A DNA stretch of 64,000 nucleotides, from the NCBI GenBank assembly GCA_964017155.1, contig OZ024855.1, forward strand, positions 1,240,001-1,304,000. The letters are read 5' to 3'. The notes beneath the pieces are model-generated. The model did no database searches and was not told the origin of the DNA. It was given only the letters and a program-made list of their open reading frames with translations. This DNA is from Oasisia sp. SBJ-2009 (taxonomy: Eukaryota > Annelida > Polychaeta > Sabellida > Siboglinidae). Numbering within the stretch: position 1 is the first letter of the stretch; each line of letters begins with the position of its first letter. Shown here piece after piece: positions 39,001 to 53,900 of the stretch. The position numbers and the translations under genes were made by a program.

Positions 39001-42000
39001 TTTCGACCTCAAAAGTTTGCCAAGACGCGCTGTTTATAAAACATAAATACGCGCAAGATGATTATAATGGAATGAATTAATTTAATCAAGTATCAAATGT
39101 TGGCAAAAATACTGATATATTAGCAACATTGAGGTGGGTCCGACTTGAACATGAGTGCCAAATAGTGAAATACTGAAAACAAGTTGAGAGTATACGTGCT
39201 TTTATTTATGAAAGAGTGCGCGTGAAGGTACGCGCCCGCAAGTGTTGGCACTTATGTACAAGTCGGGCCCACCTCAATTTTGGTATTATAACTGTATTTT
39301 TGCCAACATTTGATACTTGATTTTGTTAATTTAATCAATTATAATCATCGTGCGCATATTAATGTTTTATATACAGCGCGTCTTAGCATACTTTTGAGGT
39401 CGAAAAGAGAGCGTGGTCGGCATAAACAAACTGTTTATCGCTCATTTCATATGCACAGCGCTGTAACATGCACCCCTGCGCTTGCGACTGGCACAATTCG
39501 CGCTGTCTTTTCGACCTCAGTAGTTTGCCAAGACGCGCTGTTTATAAAACATAAATACGCGCAAGATGATTATAATTGAATTAATTAATTTAATCAAGTA
39601 TCAAATGTTGGCAAAAATACTGATATATTACCAACATTGAGGTGGGTCCGACTTGAACATGAGTGCCAAATAGTGAAATACTGAAAACAAGTTGAGAGTA
39701 TACGTGCTTTTATTTATGAGAGAGTGCGCGTGAAGGTACGCGCCCGCAAGTGTTGGCACTTATGTGCAAGTCGGGCCCACCTCAATTTTGGAATTATAAC
39801 TGTATTTTTGCCAACATTTGATACTTGATTTTGTTAATTCAATCAATTATATATTGATCTTGCGCATATATATGTTTTATATACAGCGCATCTTAGCAGA
39901 CTTTTGAGGTCGAAAAGACAGCGTGGTCGGCATAAACAAACTGTTTACCGCTGATTTCATATGCACAGCGTAGTAACATGCACCGCTGCGCTTGCGACTG
40001 GCACAAATCGCGCTGTCTTTTCGACCTCAACAGTTTGCCAAGACGCGCTGTTTATAAAACATAAATACGCGCAAGATGATTATAATTGAATGAATTAATT
40101 TAATCAAGTATCAAATGTTGGCAAAAATACTGATATAATAGCAACATTGAGGTGGGTCCGACTTGTACATAAGTGCCAAATAGTGAAATACTGAAAACAA
40201 ATTGAGAGTATACGTGCTTTTATGAGAGAGTGCGCGTGAAGTTGCGCGCCCGCAAGTGTAGGCATTTATGTACAAGTCGGGCCCACTTCAATTTTGGTAT
40301 TATAACTGTATCGTTGCCAACATTTGATACTTGATTTTGTTAATTCAATCAATTATAATCATCTTGCGCATATTAATGTTTTATATACAGCGAGTCTTAG
40401 CAGACTTTTGAGGTCGAAAAGACAGCGTGGTCGGCATAAACAAACTGTTTATCGCTCATATCATATGCACAGCGCAGTAACATGCACCGCTGCGCTTGCG
40501 ACTGGCACAAATGGCGCTGTTTTTTCGACCTCAAAAGTTTGCCAAGACGCGCTGTTTATAAAACATAAATACGCACAAGATGATTATAATTGAATTAATT
40601 AATTTAATCAAGTATCAAATGTTGGCAAAAATACTGATATAATAACAACATTGAGGTGGGTCCGACTTGTACATAAGTGCCAAATAGTGAAATACTGAAA
40701 CAAATTGAGAGTATACGTGCTTTTATTTATGAAAGAGTGCGCGTGAAGGTACGCGCCCGGAAGTGTTGGCACTTATGTACAAGTCGGGCCCACCTCAATT
40801 TTGGTATTATAACTGTATTTTTGCCAACATTTGATACTTGATTTTGTTAATTTAATCAATTATAATCATCGTGCGCATATTAATGTTTTATATACAGCGC
40901 GTCTTAGCATACTTTTGAGGTCGAAAAGAGAGCGTGGTCGGCATAAACAAACTGTTTATCGCTCATTTCATATGCACAGCGCTGTAACATGCACCCCTGC
41001 GCTTGCGACTGGCACAATTCGCGCTGTCTTTTCGACCTCAGTAGTTTGCCAAGACGCGCTGTTTATAAAACATAAATACGCGCAAGATGATTATAATTGA
41101 ATGAATTAATTTAATCAAGTATCAAATGTTGGCAAAAATACAGATATATTACCAACATTGAGGTGGGTCCGACTTGAACATGAGTGCCAAATAGTGAAAT
41201 ACTGAAAACAAGTTGAGAGTATACGTGCTTTTATTTATGAGAGAGTGCGCGTGAAGGTACGCGCCCGCAAGTGTTGGCACTTATGTGCAAGTCGGGCCCA
41301 CCTCAATTTTGGTATTATAACTGTATTTTTGCCAACATTTGATACTTGATTTTGTTAATTCAATCAATTATATATTGATCTTGCGCATATATATGTTTTA
41401 TATACAGCGCATCTTAGCAGACTTTTGAGGTCGAAAAGACAGCGTGGTCGGCATAAACAAACTGTTTACCGCTGATTTCATATGCACAGCGTAGTAACAT
41501 GCACCGCTGCGCTTGCGACTGGCACAAATCGCGCTGTCTTTTCGACCTCAACAGTTTGCCAAGACGCGCTGTTTATAAAACATAAATACGCGCAAGATGA
41601 TTATAATTGAATGAATTAATTTAATCAAGTATCAAATGTTGGCAAAAATACTGATATAATAGCAACATTGAGGTGGGTCCGACTTGTACATAAGTGCCAA
41701 ATAGTGAAATACTTAAAACAAATTGAGAGTATACGTGCTTTTATCTATGAGAGAGTGCGCGTGAAGGTACGCGCCCGCAAGTGTTGGCACTTATGTACAA
41801 GTCGGGCCCACCTCAATTTTGGTATTATAACTGTATTTTTGCCAACATTTGATACTTGATTTTGTTAATTCAATCAATTATAATCATCTTGCGCATATTA
41901 ATGTTTTTTATACAGCGCGTCTTAGCAGACTTTTGAGGTCGAAAAGACAGCGTGGTCGGCATAAACAAACTGTTTATCGCTCATTTCATATGCACAGCGC

Positions 42001-43709
42001 AGTAACATGCACCGCTGCGCTTGCGACTGGCACAAATGGCGCTGTCTTTTCGACCTCAAAAGTTTGCCAAGACGCGCTGTTTATAAAACATAAATACGCA
42101 CAAGATGATTATAATTGAATTAATTAATTTAATCAAGTATCAAATGTTGGCAAAAATACTGATATAATAACAACATTGAGGTGGGTCCGACTTGTACATA
42201 AGTGCCAAATAGTGAAATACTGAAACAAATTGAGAGTATACGTGCTTTTATTTATGAGAGAGTGCGCGTGAAGGTACGCGCCCGGAAGTGTTGGCACTTA
42301 TGTACAAGTCGGGCCCACCTCAATTTTGGTATTATAACTGTATTTTTGCCAACATTTGAGACTTGATTTTGTTAATTCAATCAATTATAATCATCTTGCG
42401 CATATTAATGTTTTATATACAGCGCGTCTTAGCAGACTTTTGAGGTCGAAAAGACAGCGTGGTCGGCATAAACAAACTGTTTATCGCTCATATCATATGC
42501 ACAGCGCAGTAACATGCACCGCTCCGCTTGCGACTGGCACAAATGGCGCTGTCTTTTCGACCTCAAAAGTTTGCCAAGACGCGCTGTTTATAAAACATAA
42601 ATACGCACAAGATGATTATAATTGAATGAATTAATTTAATCAAGTATCAAATGTTGGCAAAAATACTGATATAATAACAACATTGAGGTGGGTCCGACTT
42701 GTACATAAGTGCCAAATAGTGAAATACTGAAACAAATTGAGAGTATACGTGCTTTTATTTATGAGAGAGTGCGCGTGAAGGTACGCGCCCGGAAGTGTTG
42801 GCACTTATGTACAAGTCGGGCCCACCTCAATTTTGGTATTATAACTGTATTTTTGCCAACATTTGATAGTTGATTTTGTTAATTCAATCAATTATAATCA
42901 TCTTGCGCATATTAATGTTTTATATACAGCGCGTCTTAGCAGACTTTTGAGGTCGAAAAGACAGCGTGGTCGGCATAAACAAACTGTTTACCGCTGATTT
43001 CATATGCACAGCGTAGTAACATGCACCGCTGCGCTTGCGACTGGCACAAATCGCGCTGTCTTTTCGACCTCAACAGTTTGCCAAGACGCGCTGTTTATAA
43101 AACATAAATACGCGCAAGATGATTATAATTGAATGAATTAATTTAATCAAGTATCAAATGTTGGCAAAAATACTGATATAATAGCAACATTGAGGTGGGT
43201 CCGACTTGTACATAAGTGCCAAATAGTGAAATACTTAAAACAAATTGAGAGTATACGTGCTTTTATCTATGAGAGAGTGCGCGTGAAGGTACGCGCCCGC
43301 AAGTGTTGGCACTTATGTACAAGTCGGGCCCACCTCAATTCTGGTATTATAACTGTATTTTTGCCAACATTTGATACTTGATTTTGTTAATTCAATCAAT
43401 TATAATCATCTTGCGCATATTAATGTTTTATATACAGCGCGTCTTAGCAGACTTTTGAGGTCGAAAAGACAGCGTGGTCGGCATAAACAAACTGTTTACC
43501 GCTGATTTCATATGCACAGCGCAGTAACATGCACCGCTGCGCTTGCGACTGGCACAAATCGCGCTGTCTTTTCGACCTCAACAGTTTGCCAAGACGCGCT
43601 GTTTATAAAACATAAATACGCGCAAGATGATTATAATTGAATGAATTAATTTAATCGAGTATCAAATGTTGGCAAAAACACTGATATAATAGCAACATTG
43701 AGGTGGGTC

Positions 43710-46085
43710 CGACTTGTACATAAGTGCCAAATAGTGAAATACTGAAAACAAATTGAGAGTATACGTGCTTTTATGAGAGAGTGCGCGTGAAGTTGCGCGC
43801 CCGCAAGTGTAGGCATTTATGTACAAGTCGGGCCCACCTCAATTTTGGTATTATAACTGTATCGTTGCCAACATTTGATACTTGATTTTGTTAATTCAAT
43901 CAATTATAATCATCTTGCGCATATTAATGTTTTATATACAGCGAGTCTTAGCAGACTTTTGAGGTCGAAAAGACAGCGTGGTCGGCATAAACAAACTGTT
44001 TATCGCTCATATCATATGCACAGCGCAGTAACATGCACCGCTGCGCTTGCGACTGGCACAAATGGCGCTGTCTTTTCGACCTCAAAAGTTTGCCAAGACG
44101 CGCTGTTTATAAAACATAAATACGCGCAAGATGATTATAATTGAATTAATGTATTTAATCAAGTATCAAATGTTGGCAAAAATACTGATATAATAACAAC
44201 ATTGAGGTGGGTCCGACTTGTACATAAGTGCCAAATAGTGAAATACTGAAACAAATTGAGAGTATACGTGCTTTTATTTATGAGAGAGTGCGCGTGAAGG
44301 TACGCGCCCGGAAGTGTTGGCACTGATGTACAAGTCGGGCCCACCTCAATTTTGGTATTATAACTGTATTTTTGCCAACATTTGATACTTGATTTTGTTA
44401 ATTCAATCAATTATAATCATCTTGCGCATATTAATGTTTTATATACAGCGCGTCTTAGCAGACTTTTGAGGTCGAAAAGACAGCGTGGTCGGCATAAACA
44501 AACTGCTTATCGCTCATTTCATATGCACAGCGCAGTAACATGCACCGCTGCGCTTGCGACTGGCACAATTCGCGCTGTCTTTTCGACCTCAATAGTTTGC
44601 CAAGACGCGCTGTTTATAAAATATAAATACGCGCAAGATGATTATAATTGAATGAATTAATTTAATCAAGTATCAAATGTTGGCAAAAATACTGATATAA
44701 TAGCAACATTGAGGTGTGTCCGACTTGTACATAAGTGCCAAATAGTGAAATACTGAAAACAAATTGAGAGTATACGTGCTTTTATTTATGAGAGAGTGCG
44801 CGTGAAGGTACGCGCCCGCAAGTGTTGGCACTTATGTACAAGTCGGGCCCACCTCAATTTTGGTATTATAACTGTATTTTTGCCAACATTTGATACTTGA
44901 TTTTGTGAATTCAATCAATTATAATCATCTTGCGCATATTAATGTTTTATATACAGCGCGTCTTAGCATACTTTTGAGGTCGAAAAGACAGCGTGGTCGG
45001 CATAAACAAACTGTTTATCGCTCATTTCATATGCACAGCGCAGTAACATGCACCGCTGCGCTTGCGACTGGCACAAATCGCGCTGTCTTTTCGACCTCAA
45101 CAGTTTGCCAAGACGCGCTGTTTATAAAACATAAATACGCGCAAGATGATTATAATTGAATTAATTAATTTAATCGAGTATCAAATGTTGGCAAAAACAC
45201 TGATATAATAGCAGCATTGAGGTGGGTCCGACTTGTACATAAGTGCCAAATAGTGAAATACTGAAAACAAATTGAGAGTATACGTGCTTTTATGAGAGAG
45301 TGCGCGTGAAGTTGCGCGCCCGCAAGTGTAGGCATTTATGTACAAGTCGGGCCCACCTCAATTTTGGTATTATAACTGTATCGTTGCCAACATTTGATAC
45401 TTGATTTTGTTAATTCAATCAATTATAATCATCTTGCGCATATTAATGTTTTATATACAGCGAGTCTTAGCAGACTTTTGAGGTCGAAAAGACAGCGTGG
45501 TCGGCATAAACAAACTGTTTATCGCTCATATCATATGCACAGCGCAGTAACATGCACCGCTGCGCTTGCGACTGGCACAAATGGCGCTGTCTTTTCGACC
45601 TGAAAAGTTTGCCAAGACGCGCTGTTTATAAAACATAAATACGCGCAAGATGATTATAATTGAATTAATTAATTTAATCAAGTATCAAATGTTGGCAAAA
45701 ATACTGCTATAATAACAACATTGAGGTGGGTCCGACTTGTACATAAGTGCCAAATAGTGAAATACTGAAACAAATTGAGAGTATACGTGCTTTTATTTAT
45801 GAGAGAGTGCGCGTGAAGGTACGCGCCCGGAAGTGTTGGCACTGATGTACAAGTCGGGCCCACCTCAATTTTGGTATTATAACTGTATTTTTGCCAACAT
45901 TTGATACTTGATTTTGTTAATTCAATCAATTATAATCATCTTGCGCATATTAATGTTTTATATACAGCGCGTCTTAGCAGACTTTTGAGGTCGAAAAGAC
46001 AGCGTGGTCGGCATAAACAAACTGCTTATCGCTCATTTCATATGCACAGCGCAGTAACATGCACCGCTGCGCTTGCGACTGGCAC
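43710..46085. repeat. Block of about five monomers, copy at 50,300-52,675
   Basis: The offset is 6,590 bp (13 monomers). Both copies carry GAATTAATGTATTTAATC, GGCACTGATGTACAAG, CTGCTTATCGC, GAGGTGTGTCCG and TTTTCGACCTGAAAAG. After about 46,085 the left copy switches to CAAATGGCGC where the right copy has CAATTCGCGC, which marks the end of the shared block. Confidence 0.8.
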
Positions 46086-49000
46086 AAATGGCGCTGTCTT
46101 TTCGACCTCAAAAGTTTGCCAAGACGCGCTGTTTATAAAACATAAATACGCACAAGATGATTATAATTGAATGAATTAATTTAATCAAGTATCAAATGTT
46201 GGCAAAAATACTGATATAATAACAACATTGAGGTGGGTCCGACTTGTACATAAGTGCCAAATAGTGAAATACTGAAACAAATTGAGAGTATACGTGCTTT
46301 TATTTATGAGAGAGTGCGCGTGAAGGTACGCGCCCGGAAGTGTTGGCACTTATGTACAAGTCGGGCCCACCTCTATTTTGGTATTATAACTGTATTTTTG
46401 CCAACATTTGAGACTTGATTTTGTTAATTCAATCAATTATAATCATCTTGCGCATATTAATGTTTTATATACAGCGCGTCTTAGCAGACTTTTGAGGTCG
46501 AAAAGACAGCGTGGTCGGCATAAACAAACTGTTTACCGCTGATTTCATATGCACAGCGTAGTAACATGCACCGCTGCGCTTGCGACTGGCACAAATCGCG
46601 CTGTCTTTTCGACCTCAACAGTTTGCCAAGACGCGCTGTTTATAAAACATAAATACGCGCAAGATGATTATAATTGAATGAATTAATTTAATCAAGTATC
46701 AAATGTTGGCAAAAATACTGATATAATAGCAACATTGAGGTGGGTCCGACTTGTACATAAGTGCCAAATAGTGAAATACTTAAAACAAATTGAGAGTATA
46801 CGTGCTTTTATCTATGAGAGAGTGCGCGTGAAGGTACGCGCCCGCAAGTGTTGGCACTTATGTACAAGTCGGGCCCACCTCAATTCTGGTATTATAACTG
46901 TATTTTTGCCAACATTTGATACTTGATTTTGTTAATTCAATCAATTATAATCATCTTGCGCATATTAATGTTTTATATACAGCGCGTCTTAGCAGACTTT
47001 TGAGGTCGAAAAGACAGCGTGGTCGGCATAAACAAACTGTTTACCGCTGATTTCATATGCACAGCGCAGTAACATGCACCGCTGCGCTTGCGACTGGCAC
47101 AAATCGCGCTGTCTTTTCGACCTCAACAGTTTGCCAAGACGCGCTGTTTATAAAACATAAATACGCGCAAGATGATTATAATTGAATGAATTAATTTAAT
47201 CGAGTATCAAATGTTGGCAAAAACACTGATATAATAGCAACATTGAGGTGGGTCCGACTTGTACATAAGTGCCAAATAGTGAAATACTGAAAACAAATTG
47301 AGAGTATACGTGCTTTTATGAGAGAGTGCGCGTGAAGTTGCGCGCCCGCAAGTGTAGGCATTTATGTACAAGTCGGGCCCACCTCAATTTTGGTATTATA
47401 ACTGTATCGTTGCCAACATTTGATACTTGATTTTGTTAATTCAATCAATTATAATCATCTTGCGCATATTAATGTTTTATATACAGAGAGTCTTAGCAGA
47501 CTTTTGAGGTCGAAAAGACAGCGTGGTCGGCATAAACAAACTGTTTATCGCTCATATCATATGCACAGCGCAGTAACATGCACCGCTGCGCTTGCGACTG
47601 GCACAAATGGCGCTGTTTTTTCGACCTCAAAAGTTTGCCAAGACGCGCTGTTTATAAAACATAAATACGCACAAGATGATTATAATTGAATTAATTAATT
47701 TAATCAAGTATCAAATGTTGGCAAAAATACTGATATAATAACAACATTGAGGTGGGTCCGACTTGTACATAAGTGCCAAATAGTGAAATACTGAAACAAA
47801 TTGAGAGTATACGTGCTTTTATTTATGAGAGAGTGCGCGTGAAGGTACGCGCCCGGAAGTGTTGGCACTTATGTACAAGTCGGGCCCACCTCAATTTTGG
47901 TATTATAACTGTATTTTTGCCAACATTTGATACTTGATTTTGTTAATTCAATCAATTATAATCATCTTGCGCATATTAATGTTTTATATACAGCGCGTCT
48001 TAGCAGACTTTTGAGGTCGAAAAGACAGCGTGGTCGGCATAAACAAACTGTTTATCGCTCATTTCATATGCACAGCGCAGTAACATGCACCGCTGCGCTT
48101 GCGACTGGCACAATTCGCGCTGTCTTTTCGACCTCAGTAGTTTGCCAAGACGCGCTGTTTATAAAACATAAATACGCGCAAGATGATTATAATTGAATGA
48201 ATTAATTTAATCAAGTATCAAATGTTGGCAAAAATACTGATATATTACCAACATTGAGGTGGGTCCGACTTGAACATGAGTGCCAAATAGTGAAATACTG
48301 AAAACAAGTTGAGAGTATACGTGCTTTTATTTATGAGAGAGTGCGCGTGAAGGTACGCGCCCGCAAGTGTTGGCACTTATGTGCAAGTCGGGCCCACCTC
48401 AATTTTGGTATTATAACTGTATTTTTGCCAACATTTGATACTTGATTTTGTTAATTCAATCAATTATATATTGATCTTGCGCATATATATGTTTTATATA
48501 CAGCGCATCTTAGCAGACTTTTGAGGTCGAAAAGACAGCGTGGTCGGCATAAACAAACTGTTTACCGCTGATTTCATATGCACAGCGTAGTAACATGCAC
48601 CGCTGCGCTTGCGACTGGCACAAATCGCGCTGTCTTTTCGACCTCAACAGTTTGCCAAGACGCGCTGTTTATAAAACATAAATACGCGCAAGATGATTAT
48701 AATTGAATGAATTAATTTAATCAAGTATCAAATGTTGGCAAAAATACTGATATAATAGCAACATTGAGGTGGATCCGACTTGTACATAAGTGGCAAATAG
48801 TGAAATACTTAAAACAAATTGAGAGTATACGTGCTTTTATCTATGAGAGAGTGCGCGTGAAGGTACGCGCCCGCAAGTGTTGGCACTTATGTACAAGTCG
48901 GGCCCACCTCAATTCTGGTATTATAACTGTATTTTTGCCAACATTTGATACTTGATTTTGTGAATTCAATCAATTATAATCATCTTGCGCATATTAATGT

Positions 49001-50971
49001 TTTATATACAGCGCGTCTTAGCAGACTTTTGAGGTCGAAAAGACAGCGTGGTCGGCATAAACAAACTGTTTACCGCTGATTTCATATGCACAGCGCAGTA
49101 ACATGCACCGCTGCGCTTGCGACTGGCACAAATCGCGCTGTCTTTTCGACCTCAACAGTTTGCCAAGACGCGCTGTTTATAAAACATAAATACGCGCAAG
49201 ATGATTATAATTGAATGAATTAATTTAATCGAGTATCAAATGTTGGCAAAAACACTGATATAATAGCAGCATTGAGGTGGGTCCGACTTGTACATAAGTG
49301 CCAAATAGTGAAATACTGAAAACAAATTGAGAGTATACGTGCTTTTATTTATGAGAGAGTGCGCGTGAAGGTACGCGCCCGGAAGTGTTGGCACTTATGT
49401 ACAAGTCGGGCCCACCTCAATTTTGGTATTATAACTGTATTTTTGCCAACATTTGATACTTGATTTTGTTAATTCAATCAATTATAATCATCTTGCGCAT
49501 ATTAATGTTTTATATACAGCGCGTCTTACCAGACTTTTGAGGTCGAAAAGACAGCGTGGTCGGCATAAACAAACTGTTTATCGCTCATTTCATATGCACA
49601 GCGCAGTAACATGCACCGCTGCGCTTGCGACTGGCACAATTCGCGCTGTCTTTTCGACCTCAATAGTTTGCCAAGACGCGCTGTTTATAAAATATAAATA
49701 CGCGCAAGATGATTATAATTGAATGAATTAATTTAATCAAGTATCAAATGTTGGCAAAAATACTGATATAATAGCAACATTGAGGTGGGTCCGACTTGTA
49801 CATAAGTGCCAAATAGTGAAATACTTAAAACAAATTGAGAGTATACGTGCTTTTATCTATGAGAGAGTGCGCGTGAAGGTACGCGCCCGCAAGTGTTGGC
49901 ACTTATGTACAAGTCGGGCCCACCTCAATTTTGGTATTATAACTGTATTTTTGCCAACATTTGATACTTGATTTTGTTAATTCAATCAATTATAATCGTC
50001 TTGCGCATATTAATGTTTTATATACAGCGCGTCTTAGCAGACTTTTGAGGTCGAAAAGACAGCGTGGTCGGCATAAACAAACTGTTTATCGCTCATTTCA
50101 TATGCACAGCGCAGTAACATGCACCGCTGCGCTTCCGACTGGCACAATTCGCTCTGTCTTTTCGACCTCAATAGTTTGCTAAGACGCGCTGTTTATAAAA
50201 TATAAATACGCGCAAGATGATTATAATTGAATGAATTAATTTAATCAAGTATCAAATGTTGGCAAAAATACTGATATAATAGCAACATTGAGGTAGGTCC
50301 GACTTGTACATAAGTGCCAAATAGTGAAATACTGAAAACAAATTGAGAGTATACGTGCTTTTATGAGAGAGTGCGCGTGAAGTTGCGCGCCCGCAAGTGT
50401 AGGCATTTATGTACAAGTCGGGCCCACCTCAATTTTGGTATTATAACTGTATCGTTGCCAACATTTGATACTTGATTTTGTTAATTCAATCAATTATAAT
50501 CATCTTGCGCATATTAATGTTTTATATACAGCGAGTCTTAGCAGACTTTTGAGGTCGAAAAGACAGCGTGGTCGGCATAAACAAACTGTTTATCGCTCAT
50601 ATCATATGCACAGCGCAGTAACATGCACCGCTGCGCTTGCGACTGGCACAAATGGCGCTGTCTTTTCGACCTCAAAAGTTTGCCAAGACGCGCTGTTTAT
50701 AAAACATAAATACGCGCAAGATGATTATAATTGAATTAATGTATTTAATCAAGTATCAAATGTTGGCAAAAATACTGATATAATAACAACATTGAGGTGG
50801 GTCCGACTTGTACATAAGTGCCAAATAGTGAAATACTGAAACAAATTGAGAGTATACGTGCTTTTATTTATGAGAGAGTGCGCGTGAAGGTACGCGCCCG
50901 GAAGTGTTGGCACTGATGTACAAGTCGGGCCCACCTCAATTTTGGTATTATAACTGTATTTTTGCCAACAT

Positions 50972-53900
50972 TTGATACTTGATTTTGTTAATTCAATCAA
51001 TTATAATCATCTTGCGCATATTAATGTTTTATATACAGCGCGTCTTAGCAGACTTTTGAGGTCGAAAAGACAGCGTGGTCGGCATAAACAAACTGCTTAT
51101 CGCTCATTTCATATGCACAGCGCAGTAACATGCACCGCTGCGCTTGCGACTGGCACAATTCGCGCTGTCTTTTCGACCTCAATAGTTTGCCAAGACGCGC
51201 TGTTTATAAAATATAAATACGCGCAAGATGATTATAATTGAATGAATTAATTTAATCAAGTATCAAATGTTGGCAAAAATACTGATATAATAGCAACATT
51301 GAGGTGTGTCCGCCTTGTACATAAGTGCCAAATAGTGAAATACTGAAAACAAATTGAGAGTATACGTGCTTTTATTTATGAGAGAGTGCGCGTGAAGGTA
51401 CGCGCCCGCAAGTGTTGGCACTTATGTACAAGTCGGGCCCACCTCAATTTTGGTATTATAACTGTATTTTTGCCAACATTTGATACTTGATTTTGTGAAT
51501 TCAATCAATTATAATCATCTTGCGCATATTAATGTTTTATATACAGCGCGTCTTAGCATACTTTTGAGGTCGAAAAGACAGCGTGGTCGGCATAAACAAA
51601 CTGTTTATCGCTCATTTCATATGCACAGCGCAGTAACATGCACCGCTGCGCTTGCGACTGGCACAAATCGCGCTGTCTTTTCGACCTCAACAGTTTGCCA
51701 AGACGCGCTGTTTATAAAACATAAATACGCGCAAGATGATTATAATTGAATGAATTAATTTAATCGAGTATCAAATGTTGGCAAAAACACTGATATAATA
51801 GCAGCATTGAGGTGGGTCCGACTTGTACATAAGTGCCAAATAGTGAAATACTGAAAACAAATTGAGAGTATACGTGCTTTTATGAGAGAGTGCGCGTGAA
51901 GTTGCGCGCCCGCAAGTGTAGGCATTTATGTACAAGTCGGGCCCACCTCAATTTTGGTATTATAACTGTATCGTTGCCAACATTTGATACTTGATTTTGT
52001 TAATTCAATCAATTATAATCATCTTGCGCATATTAATGTTTTATATACAGCGAGTCTTAGCAGACTTTTGAGGTCGAAAAGACAGCGTGGTCGGCATAAA
52101 CAAACTGTTTATCGCTCATATCATATGCACAGCGCAGTAACATGCACCGCTGCGCTTGCGACTGGCACAAATGGCGCTGTCTTTTCGACCTGAAAAGTTT
52201 GCCAAGACGCGCTGTTTATAAAACATAAATACGCGCAAGATGATTATAATTGAATTAATTAATTTAATCAAGTATCAAATGTTGGCAAAAATACTGCTAT
52301 AATAACAACATTGAGGTGGGTCCGACTTGTACATAAGTGCCAAATAGTGAAATACTGAAACAAATTGAGAGTATACGTGCTTTTATTTATGAGAGAGTGC
52401 GCGTGAAGGTACGCGCCCGGAAGTGTTGGCACTGATGTACAAGTCGGGCCCACCTCAATTTTGGTATTATAACTGTATTTTTGCCAACATTTGATACTTG
52501 ATTTTGTTAATTCAATCAATTATAATCATCTTGCGCATATTAATGTTTTATATACAGCGCGTCTTAGCAGACTTTTGAGGTCGAAAAGACAGCGTGGTCG
52601 GCATAAACAAACTGCTTATCGCTCATTTCATATGCACAGCGCAGTAACATGCACCGCTGCGCTTGCGACTGGCACAATTCGCGCTGTCTTTTCGACCTCA
52701 ATAGTTTGCCAAGACGCGCTGTTTATAAAATATAAATACGCGCAAGATGATTATAATTGAATGAATTAATTTAATCAAGTATCAAATGTTGGCAAAAATA
52801 CTGATATAATAGCAACATTGAGGTGTGTCCGACTTGTACATAAGTGCCAAATAGTGAAATACTGAAAACAAATTGAGAGTATGCGTGCTTTTATTTATGA
52901 GAGAGTGCGCGTGAAGGTACGCGCCCGGAAGTGTTGGCACTTATGTACAAGTCGGGCCCACCTCAATTTTGGTATTATAACTGTATTTTTGCCAACATTT
53001 GATACTTGATTTTGTGAATTCAATCAATTATAATCATCTTGCGCATATTAATGTTTTATATACAGCGCGTCTTAGCATACTTTTGAGGTCGAAAAGACAG
53101 CGTGGTCGGCATAAACAAACTGTTTATCGCTCATTTCATATGCACAGCGCAGTAACATGCACCGCTGCGCTTGCGACTGGCACAAATCGCGCTGTCTTTT
53201 CGACCTCAACAGTTTGCCAAGACGCGCTGTTTATAAAACATAAATACGCGCAAGATGATTATAATTGAATGAATTAATTTAATCGAGTATCAAATGTTGG
53301 CAAAAACACTGATATAATAGCAGCATTGAGGTGGGTCCGACTTGTACATAAGTGCCAAATAGTGAAATACTGAAAACAAATTGAGAGTATACGTGCTTTT
53401 ATGAGAGAGTGCGCGTGAAGTTGCGCGCCCGCAAGTGTAGGCATTTATGTACAAGTCGGGCCCACCTCAATTTTGGTATTATAACTGTATCGTTGCCAAC
53501 ATTTGATACTTGATTTTGTTAATTCAATCAATTATAATCATCTTGCGCATATTAATGTTTTATATACAGCGAGTCTTAGCAGACTTTTGAGGTCGAAAAG
53601 ACAGCGTGGTCGGCATAAACAAACTGTTTATCGCTCATATCATATGCACAGCGCAGTAACATGCACCGCTGCGCTTGCGACTGGCACAAATGGCGCTGTC
53701 TTTTCGACCTGAAAAGTTTGCCAAGACGCGCTGTTTATAAAACATAAATACGCGCAAGATGATTATAATTGAATTAATTAATTTAATCAAGTATCAAATG
53801 TTGGCAAAAATACTGCTATAATAACAACATTGAGGTGGGTCCGACTTGTACATAAGTGCCAAATAGTGAAATACTGAAACAAATTGAGAGTATACGTGCT

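Noticed and set aside
44159..44410. Minus-strand 82-83 codon frame (also at 34,040, 45,678, 50,749, 52,268 and 53,787)
   Set aside because: It is the mirror image of the plus-strand frame, produced by the inverted-repeat arms, and present only in monomers with particular variants. Useful as evidence of dyad symmetry, not as a gene.
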